Positions 1-4,714 of a DNA stretch of 7,872 bases are shown here, piece after piece. The notes beneath the pieces are model-generated. The model was not told the DNA's origin and did no database searches. It saw only the letters and a list, made by a program, of their open reading frames with translations. Origin of the DNA: an uncultured Oscillospiraceae bacterium (GTDB lineage Bacteria > Bacillota > Clostridia > Oscillospirales > Acutalibacteraceae). Made by a program: the position numbers and the translations under genes. How positions within the stretch are numbered: position 1 is the first letter of the stretch; each line of letters starts with the position of its first letter. Location of the stretch: assembly GCA_900553255.1 (NCBI GenBank), contig USCI01000100.1, positions 1-7,872 on the forward strand, given 5' to 3'.

Positions 1-25
1 TTTCCTACATCAGGGGGTATTTTGT

Positions 26-271
26 CTATTGTCCGTTTTTTATGGTTCGGTTCATTGGCGAATCGACCTCGGGGTTGATAAAATCCGACAATCCGATCAG
101 ATAATCGGCTGAAACGTGCAGGATTTTGCATAACTGACGCAGTTTGTCGATATCCGGCTGCCCGCGGCCGTTTTCGTAAGCGCTGATTGTGGTCTGATCG
201 ACGTGGAGTTTCTTGGATAATTGATCCTGTGTTAATTTACGCATTTTACGTAATTCAGCAAGCCTTTGCAA
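26..271 (-). CDS. XRE-family helix-turn-helix transcriptional regulator (Cro/CI type)
   Basis: Small cytoplasmic DNA-binding protein of 81 residues. Nearly the whole chain is one HTH_3 fold: a first helix (about residues 2-11), the TQDQLSKKL helix (14-22), the recognition helix around VDQTTISAYENG (24-35), then the conserved PDIDKLRQLCKILHVSADYLIGL tail of the fold. The polar C-terminal tail of about 18 residues shows no sensor domain. I start it at the TTG at 271: an AGAGGTG ribosome binding site lies about eight bases upstream, and the family usually begins with a sequence like MQRLKELR. The in-frame GTG at 289 would add six residues, but it has no ribosome binding site and lies almost at the predicted transcription start. 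Such proteins usually repress their own promoter or a neighbour; the divergent WYL regulator is one possible target. Targets cannot be read from the sequence. Confidence 0.82.
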   Translation of the reverse strand: MQRLAELRKMRKLTQDQLSKKLHVDQTTISAYENGRGQPDIDKLRQLCKILHVSADYLIGLSDFINPEVDSPMNRTIKNGQ

Positions 272-279
272 TTTGACGT

Positions 280-287
280 CACCTCTC
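280..287 (-). promoter_or_regulatory. Ribosome binding site that decides the XRE start
   Basis: The minus-strand sequence GAGAGGTG (287-280) matches the AGGAGGTG consensus at all but one base and sits about eight bases before the TTG at 271. It lies inside the reading frame that would be used if translation began at the GTG at 289, so it argues for the shorter protein. Confidence 0.6.
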
Positions 288-297
288 ACATTTTTCT

Positions 298-325
298 ATT
301 ATACTTCTAAATTCGATCTGGAAAA
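298..325 (-). promoter_or_regulatory. Probable sigma-A promoter of the XRE regulator
   Basis: On the minus strand a perfect TATAAT -10 box occupies 303-298. A weak TTTTCC -35 (3 of 6 matches) lies at 325-320, with a 16-base spacer. Transcription would begin near 291. That leaves about 20 bases before the TTG start, just enough to carry the ribosome binding site, and leaves essentially no leader for the GTG at 289. Confidence 0.6.
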
Positions 326-530
326 GCATTTATCCGCATTTTTCGTAAAAGTAGTGAAAAAAGCTGTCTTTTCGGCAAAAATAGGAATGACATTCATATT
401 TTGAGACGGAAAGCAAAGCGTTTGCTGACAAAAAAATAGAAACAGAGAAGGAAAAAGTAAGAGATACTTGTCGATAAAAATAATTTTAAGTGAGAATACA
501 ACACAAATCTCAAAGAAACATTGGGTGCAT

Positions 531-538
531 GCTATACT
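531..538 (+). promoter_or_regulatory. Possible extended -10 promoter of the WYL regulator
   Basis: TATACT at 533-538 is preceded by TGC, giving the extended -10 pattern TGnTATAnT. No good -35 box stands 17 bases upstream; the best fit is TCAAAG at 510-515. The predicted transcription start, near 545, falls at the edge of the ribosome binding site, so the leader would be very short. A more distal promoter in the AT-rich 300-530 region is also possible. Apart from a weak AT-rich inverted repeat (336-344 with 356-364), I see nothing else in this gap. Confidence 0.35.
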
Positions 539-560
539 GATGGGCAAGGAGGCGGTCGCG

Positions 561-1490
561 ATGCAGAAAAGAGGATCTGCCAAAAATGCAATCCTGTATG
601 TATATGAAATCCTTCGCCGGTATTCCGATGCGGGACATCCGCTGACCCGGGGGCAGATAGCACAGCGGTTAGAAGCGGAATATGGTGTGGTATGTGACCG
701 CAAGACGGTATCCCGTAATATAACGGCTTTGCGCGAAGCAGGGGTGGATATAGCCGACCGGACGGAGAGAGGAAGGGGCTGCTTTTTGCGTGAACCGTTG
801 TTGCGTGATGAAGATATCGAACTTCTGACCGACAGCCTGATGGCCTATGCCCATGTTGCCCGCCCGCGGGCACAGCAGCTGGCAAAGCGGCTGTCCGACC
901 TGGGAACCGTCTATCTGCATTCTGCCCCGGAATGTGTCCGGCGTGCGGAGGAGAATGCCCCGCAGGAGGTGACGCTTAAGCTGCGTCTGGCACGACTGGC
1001 CATCCTCGGCGGCTGGCAGCTCGGCTTCCGTCCGGGGAGAAAAGCAGAGACGCCGGTATGTTTTCAGCCGCTGGCACTTGTGCCGCACAATGGCCGGTAT
1101 TACCTGGCCGGCCATCTGACAGAAGGACGGTACGCGGAGTTTGCAGCCGAGGAGATCGAGGAGATGCGTATTCTCCCGGCCGCCGGCTTCAGGAAAAACA
1201 GCCGAACGGCGGAACCGGCGGAAGAAAAAACAATAGCGGCCTGTATACGGATGACGCCTATGTGCCTTGACCGGGCGGCAGAACGATTTGGCGCTTCCCT
1301 TACGTTGCTTGGACATGAGGGCGGACAGGCGCTGGCCCGCATAGAAGCGCCGCTTGCGGAACTTTGCCGCTGGATTCTGTCGGAAGGCGGGGAGGCGCAG
1401 GCAGAGGGGCCGCTGAAGCTCCGGGAAATGGTGCGTATCGCTGCACAGAAGCTGACGAAGTGCCACATAAACCAAAACAGCCGGAGCTGA
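561..1490 (+). CDS. WYL-domain transcriptional regulator with N-terminal winged helix
   Basis: A 309-residue regulator of the YafY/DeoR-like HTH plus WYL family, close to the usual length of 300-330. Residues about 5-65 form a winged helix (LTRGQIAQRLEAEYGVVCDRKTVSRNITALREAGVDI). A helical linker follows (about 75-125). The WYL core is near 165-206 (FQPLALVPHNGRYYLAGHL, then the YAEFAAEEIEEMRIL strand-helix), and a WCX-like C-terminal domain covers about 215-300. The namesake triplet reads Tyr-Tyr-Leu. WYL domains are known or proposed to bind small ligands or nucleic acid; the ligand here is unknown. The ATG at 561 is chosen because AAGGAGG (546-552) sits eight bases upstream. Extensions to the ATG at 540 or TTG at 468 lack both a ribosome binding site and homology. 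The final codons and stop lie inside the terminator hairpin. Divergent from the XRE gene; targets unknown. Confidence 0.88.
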   Translation: MQKRGSAKNAILYVYEILRRYSDAGHPLTRGQIAQRLEAEYGVVCDRKTVSRNITALREAGVDIADRTERGRGCFLREPLLRDEDIELLTDSLMAYAHVARPRAQQLAKRLSDLGTVYLHSAPECVRRAEENAPQEVTLKLRLARLAILGGWQLGFRPGRKAETPVCFQPLALVPHNGRYYLAGHLTEGRYAEFAAEEIEEMRILPAAGFRKNSRTAEPAEEKTIAACIRMTPMCLDRAAERFGASLTLLGHEGGQALARIEAPLAELCRWILSEGGEAQAEGPLKLREMVRIAAQKLTKCHINQNSRS

Positions 1491-1513
1491 TGCTTCAGCC
1501 CCGGCTGTTTTGG
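1472..1513. terminator. Bidirectional intrinsic terminator between convergent genes, overlapping the WYL 3' end
   Basis: CCAAAACAGCCGG (1472-1484) pairs perfectly with CCGGCTGTTTTGG (1501-1513). After one A/C mismatch (1485/1500), GCTGA (1486-1490) pairs with TCAGC (1495-1499) around a four-base loop. The result is an 18-pair hairpin. Because of the symmetry, the T-rich stretch follows the GC core on either strand, so the structure can end transcripts of the WYL gene (plus) and of the paaK-ACT operon (minus). The WYL stop codon TGA (1488-1490) is inside the inner stem. Confidence 0.85.
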
Positions 1514-1522
1514 ACACAAAAA

Positions 1523-1945
1523 TTACATTTCGTCCTGACAGATCAGTTGAATATCGTTGCGCGAAAGCACGTCAATAGCCTTGTCGTTGTCGGCAACGCG
1601 GAAAATCATATAGGCGCGATCTTTGGTACGGCTGGTAAAGGCGTAGGTATATTCCACATTGATGCCGTTTTCACCGAGGATATTCAGGATGCGGAACAGG
1701 CTGCCGGCCTCGTCGGGAATGCCGACGGCGAGCACCGGAGTGATGGAAAGCACATACCCGGCCTCTTTGAGTACGCATACGGCATGGTAGGGATCATCCA
1801 CGATGATGCGGGCAATGCCGAAATCCGGTGCTTCCGCAATGGACATGGCACGCATGTTGATGTTGTTCTGCCGCAGAACCTCCGTAAAGGCGGCGAGTTT
1901 TCCCGGCTTGTTTTCGAGGAATACGGAAATCTGTTTGACAGTCAT
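1523..1945 (-). CDS. Tandem ACT-domain protein, probable amino-acid-binding regulatory protein
   Basis: A 140-residue protein made of two ACT domains and little else. The first spans about residues 3-66 (QISVFLENKPGKLAAFTEVL, with the ligand-loop glycine in NKPGKLA). The second covers about 70-136 (LAVGIPDEAGSLFRILNIL, with DEAGSL at the equivalent loop). ACT domains bind amino acids and usually act as dimers that control a partner enzyme. There is no catalytic or DNA-binding domain. The start is the ATG at 1945, preceded by AGAGGTG about seven bases upstream; a GTG at 1954 overlaps that site and is unlikely. It follows paaK after 16 bases, so the two are almost surely co-transcribed and co-translated. 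Stand-alone ACT proteins next to PaaK-like ligases are common in anaerobic bacteria and archaea, where an aromatic or branched amino acid is the presumed ligand; that ligand is inference. Confidence 0.87.
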   Translation of the reverse strand: MTVKQISVFLENKPGKLAAFTEVLRQNNINMRAMSIAEAPDFGIARIIVDDPYHAVCVLKEAGYVLSITPVLAVGIPDEAGSLFRILNILGENGINVEYTYAFTSRTKDRAYMIFRVADNDKAIDVLSRNDIQLICQDEM

Positions 1946-1961
1946 GCAGAACACCTCTTTC

Positions 1962-3263
1962 TCAATACAGATGGCGCTGGTCGATCACGCGGACAGCTTT
2001 CCCCTCACTGCGGGTGATGGTCTTGGGCGCGACCAGCTTGACGACGGCGTAGATGCCGAGCATGGCCTTGAGCGAATCGATCAGTTCCTTTTCGCGGCGG
2101 GCAATTTCGCTGACGGCATCGGAGAACATTTCGGGGGTCATCTCAACCTGAACCTCGAGCCGGTCGCTGTTGTTTTCGCGGCTGACGATGATCTGGTAGT
2201 TGGCCGGGTAGCCCTTGTTGAGCAGCACCGTTTCGATCTGGGACGGGAAGACATTGACCCCCTTGACGATCAGCATATCGTCGCTGCGGCCCATCGGCTT
2301 GGACATCTTGACGTGGGTGCGCCCGCAGGAGCATTTCTCGCGGGTGAGTACGCAGATGTCGCGGGTGCGGTAGCGCAGCAGGGGGAAGGCCTCTTTGGTG
2401 ATGCTGGTGAATACCAGCTCACCTTTTTCGCCGTCCGGCAGCACCTCGCCGGTATTCGGGTCAATAATTTCAGCGATGAAATGATCCTCGTTGATGTGCA
2501 TACCGGTCTGTGCGCTGCATTCAAAGGATACGCCGGGACCGGAGATTTCGGTCAGACCGTAAATATCGTATGCCTTGATGTGCAGCTTTTCCTCGATATC
2601 GCGGCGCATTTCCTCGCTCCAGGCTTCCGCGCCGAAAATGCCGGCCTTCAGCTTGATCTTGTCCTGCAGCCCGCGCTCGCAGATGGATTCAGCCAGATAG
2701 GCGGCATAGGAGGGGGTGCAGCACAGGATGGTGGAACCGAGGTCGCACATGAACTGGATCTGGCGTTCGGTGTTGCCGGAGGACATCGGCAGGGTCAGCG
2801 AACCGAGCTTGTGAGAGCCCCCATTGAGGCCGGGGCCGCCGGTGAACAGGCCGTAGCCGTAGCATACATGCACCACGTCGTCCGGGGTGCCGCCGGCGGC
2901 GACGATCGCGCGGGCGCAGCAGTCCTCCCAAAGGTCGATGTCGTGTTGTGTGTAAAAAGCGACCACCCGGCGTCCGGTGGTGCCGCTGGTGGACTGGATG
3001 CGCACACAGTCCCGCAGCGGGGCGGCGAGCAGGCCGTAAGGATAGGCGTCGCGCAGGTCGTCCTTGGTCAAAAAAGGCAGAAGATGCAGATCGTCCACCG
3101 ATTTAATATCGCCGGGCTGCACGCCTTTTTCGTCCATCAGGCGGCGGTAATAGGCGACATTGTCGTAAACGCGGCGGACCGTTTGAACCAGCCGTTCGTC
3201 CTGCCAGGCACGGATCTGGTCGCGTGAGGCACATTCGATTTCCGGATGAAAATAGTGTTCCAT
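1962..3263 (-). CDS. paaK: Phenylacetate-CoA ligase family (PaaK-like) AMP-forming aryl-acid ligase
   Basis: A 433-residue adenylate-forming enzyme, the usual PaaK length. It would activate an aryl acid (phenylacetate or related) with ATP and CoA, giving the acyl-CoA, AMP and pyrophosphate in the cytoplasm. Visible motifs are the phosphate-binding loop STSGTTGR (91-98), YGLTE (235-239), GELVFTSITKEAFPLLRYRTRD (about 281-302), a CxCGR motif (311-315), GRSDDMLIVKGVNVFPSQIE (325-344), and the C-terminal lysine K422 in GKAVRVID, expected to serve adenylation. The start is the ATG at 3263, where family similarity begins (MEHYFHPEIE). A GGGAAGG site lies about 11 bases upstream, a little far. In-frame sequence continues upstream to 3503 across the promoter and into adh, and is not coding. 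First gene of a two-gene unit with the ACT protein. The substrate cannot be fixed from sequence; indolepyruvate oxidoreductase genes, often partners, are absent from this window. Confidence 0.88.
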   Translation of the reverse strand: MEHYFHPEIECASRDQIRAWQDERLVQTVRRVYDNVAYYRRLMDEKGVQPGDIKSVDDLHLLPFLTKDDLRDAYPYGLLAAPLRDCVRIQSTSGTTGRRVVAFYTQHDIDLWEDCCARAIVAAGGTPDDVVHVCYGYGLFTGGPGLNGGSHKLGSLTLPMSSGNTERQIQFMCDLGSTILCCTPSYAAYLAESICERGLQDKIKLKAGIFGAEAWSEEMRRDIEEKLHIKAYDIYGLTEISGPGVSFECSAQTGMHINEDHFIAEIIDPNTGEVLPDGEKGELVFTSITKEAFPLLRYRTRDICVLTREKCSCGRTHVKMSKPMGRSDDMLIVKGVNVFPSQIETVLLNKGYPANYQIIVSRENNSDRLEVQVEMTPEMFSDAVSEIARREKELIDSLKAMLGIYAVVKLVAPKTITRSEGKAVRVIDQRHLY

Positions 3264-3288
3264 ACGCTGATTTATCCTTCCCTTTCGT

Positions 3289-3307
3289 ATCCCGGCGCCG
3301 CCGGAAT
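3289..3307 (-). promoter_or_regulatory. GC-rich hairpin in the paaK leader
   Basis: On the minus strand ATTCCGGC pairs with GCCGGGAT (eight pairs, one a T-G wobble) around a three-base loop. It lies between the predicted transcription start (about 3320) and the paaK ribosome binding site (about 3274-3280). No T-run follows, so it is not a terminator. It could stabilise the message or influence ribosome access. Confidence 0.45.
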
Positions 3308-3326
3308 CCCTTAAATTGACAATTTT

Positions 3327-3355
3327 ATCATAGCATTTTTGACAGCGGATGTAAA
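3327..3355 (-). promoter_or_regulatory. Sigma-A promoter of the paaK-ACT operon
   Basis: On the minus strand TTTACA (3355-3350) and TATGAT (3332-3327) are separated by exactly 17 bases, and TGC precedes the -10 box as in extended promoters. Transcription should begin near 3320, giving a leader of about 57 bases. The gap is AT-rich compared with the flanking genes, and I see no terminator between adh and paaK, so read-through from adh could add to expression. Confidence 0.75.
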
Positions 3356-3375
3356 CAAAAATCGTTATTCCGTAT

Positions 3376-4419
3376 TTATGGAGTGACCACCCATTTGATG
3401 CAGCAGTCGAGCCGGCCGCCGAAAACACGGTAGCCTTCAGCGATGTCGGCAAGCGGTGCACGGTGGGTGATGAGAAAATCGGTGCGCAGCCGGCCGGCGG
3501 CAATGTGTCCGAGCAGCTCGCCGCACCGGCAGGCGTCCACGCCTCCGGTCTTGAAAATGAGGTTTTTACCGTACATTTCCGGCAGTGGCAGTACCTGCGG
3601 CTGCTCGTACATCGCCACGAGCACGACTACCGCGTTTGGCCGCGCGATCCGCCAGGCGAGGGAGAAGGTATCCGCAGCACCGGCGGCTTCGATGACGGCA
3701 TCCGCGCCTCTCCCGCCGGTCAGGCCGTGGATATGCTGTATGGCTTCGGTGCCGGGTTCCAGTGTGACATCCGCCAGATGGTTTTCCAGAGCCGTCTGGC
3801 GGCGGAACGCATCCGGTTCCAGGACGATAACGGTGCCGGCGCCGAGCAGGCGTGCGCATTGCGCTGCACATAAGCCGACCGGCCCCGCCCCGATGACCGC
3901 AACCGTATCCCCATCCTGGATTTCAGCCAGTTGTGCACCCCAGTAGGCGCTTGACAAAATGTCGCCGAGAAACAGCGCATCCTCGTCGGAGACGGTATCC
4001 GGCAGCCGGGTCAGACCGGTGTCTGCAAACGGTACTCGCACGTATTCCGCCTGGCAGCCATCGATCCGGCAGCCGAGCTCCCAGCCGCCCTTTTCGCAGT
4101 TGTTGACATAGCCGCGCCGGCAGTACCAGCATTCTCCACAGAAGGTTTCGCAGTTGGCTGCTACCCGGTCGCCCGGCTTCAGGGAAGAAATGCCGTCGCC
4201 TGTTTCCACGATTTCCCCCACGAATTCGTGCCCCAATGTGATGCCGGGCCTTGCACGGGGAACGGCGCCGCGGAGGATGTGCAGGTCGCTGGTACAGATG
4301 GTCGAGCGGGTGACGCGGACGATGGCATCGCGCGCCTCGCGCAGTATCGGCACCGGCCGTTTCTCCAGCCGCAAATCGCCGACACCGCGATAGACGGCGG
4401 CAAGCATGGTGTTTTTCAT
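3376..4419 (-). CDS. Zinc-dependent medium-chain alcohol/polyol dehydrogenase (MDR family)
   Basis: A 347-residue NAD(P)-dependent dehydrogenase of the threonine/sorbitol/alcohol dehydrogenase type. Catalytic zinc ligands are C42 (in TICTSDLH), H64-E65 (LGHEFVG) and probably D153 (LGDILSSAYWG). The structural zinc cysteines C94, C97, C100 and C108 are all present (CGECWYCRRGYVNNC). The GroES-like domain covers about residues 25-135. The Rossmann fold follows, with VAVIGAGPVGLCAA (173-186) and an acidic E201 at the end of the next strand, which favours NAD over NADP. The start is the ATG at 4419, preceded by GGGGGAAGG; an ATG four codons in (4407) is less likely. The gene is divergent from lacZ and 112 bases upstream of paaK, which has its own promoter. 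The substrate is unknown: a secondary alcohol, polyol or sugar acid are all possible. The neighbours do not settle whether it serves sugar or aryl-acid metabolism. Confidence 0.88.
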   Translation of the reverse strand: MKNTMLAAVYRGVGDLRLEKRPVPILREARDAIVRVTRSTICTSDLHILRGAVPRARPGITLGHEFVGEIVETGDGISSLKPGDRVAANCETFCGECWYCRRGYVNNCEKGGWELGCRIDGCQAEYVRVPFADTGLTRLPDTVSDEDALFLGDILSSAYWGAQLAEIQDGDTVAVIGAGPVGLCAAQCARLLGAGTVIVLEPDAFRRQTALENHLADVTLEPGTEAIQHIHGLTGGRGADAVIEAAGAADTFSLAWRIARPNAVVVLVAMYEQPQVLPLPEMYGKNLIFKTGGVDACRCGELLGHIAAGRLRTDFLITHRAPLADIAEGYRVFGGRLDCCIKWVVTP

Positions 4420-4452
4420 GAGCCCTTCCCCCGTTTCTCATCGTTGTTATCC

Positions 4453-4481
4453 ATCATACCGCTGTCCGACAGCAAACGCAA
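4453..4481 (-). promoter_or_regulatory. Probable promoter of the alcohol dehydrogenase gene
   Basis: On the minus strand TTGCGT (4481-4476, a half-matching -35) and TATGAT (4458-4453) are 17 bases apart. Transcription would start near 4446, giving a leader of about 27 bases with the GGGGGAAGG ribosome binding site. A perfect inverted repeat (4461-4473) lies in the spacer. Confidence 0.55.
4461..4473. promoter_or_regulatory. Palindromic operator candidate inside the adh promoter
   Basis: GCTGTCCGACAGC is a perfect inverted repeat with six-base arms around one central base. It sits between the -35 and -10 boxes of the adh promoter, where a bound repressor would block polymerase. The cognate protein is unknown, and a repeat this short can occur by chance. 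Confidence 0.4.
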
Positions 4482-4550
4482 GCATGTGAACAAGTGAATG
4501 GACGGGTGATACAGCAAAAGCGTAGGGTTTCGGTGATAGTATCCAGCAAA
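4470..4550 (+). repeat. Three CAGCAAA repeats in the adh-lacZ control region
   Basis: CAGCAAA occurs at 4470-4476, 4512-4518 and 4544-4550. The starts are 42 and 32 bases apart, close to four and three helical turns, so the copies would face the same side of the DNA. The two lacZ-proximal copies are each preceded by GGTGATA (4505-4511 and 4532-4538), making a longer imperfect direct repeat. They lie about 65-145 bases upstream of the predicted lacZ transcription start, a typical place for activator sites. Confidence 0.4.
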
Positions 4551-4578
4551 TTGAAAAGGAGTTTGTGAATTTTACCGC

Positions 4579-4607
4579 GAGACTTTTGCGGATGACTTCG
4601 CTATAAT
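4579..4607 (+). promoter_or_regulatory. Probable lacZ promoter
   Basis: A perfect TATAAT -10 box lies at 4602-4607. The best -35, GAGACT at 4579-4584, matches only the central GAC but has the ideal 17-base spacer. Transcription from about 4614 gives a leader of about 100 bases. That leader holds a weak hairpin (GGACAG at 4660-4665 with CTGTTC at 4674-4679, one G-T pair). A poor -35 with a consensus -10 is typical of activator-dependent promoters. Confidence 0.6.
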
Positions 4608-4714
4608 GAGCTAAAACCGATTGATAACCGCAGGGGACGGCTTATGGGCTTGCCTTGCAGGACAGCAATTGTTCTGTTCGGTGGTTCCGTTTTCCCGACG
4701 GCTGAAAGGAAGGA

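Noticed and set aside
336..364. Imperfect inverted repeat between the two regulator genes
   Set aside because: The arms are mostly A and T runs with a mismatch in an AT-rich region, which is expected by chance. It is mentioned only as a weak operator possibility.
468..560. N-terminal extension of the WYL regulator to a TTG at 468
   Set aside because: It has no ribosome binding site and AT-rich, atypical codons. A near-perfect AAGGAGG sits eight bases before the ATG at 561.
1803..3227. Plus-strand open frame of 474 codons opposite paaK and the ACT gene
   Set aside because: It is a register shadow of paaK on the other strand, with low-complexity Ala/Gly/Asp/Val content and no recognisable domain. 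The minus-strand frame carries all the ligase motifs.
3264..3503. N-terminal extension of the PaaK frame up to 3503
   Set aside because: It runs through the paaK promoter and overlaps the end of adh. The sequence is unlike PaaK, and similarity starts at the ATG at 3263.
4471..4484. Possible catabolite response element (cre) upstream of adh and lacZ
   Set aside because: The reverse strand has TG and CG at the right places, but several conserved positions, including the closing A, do not match. It is too weak to call without a genome-wide motif.
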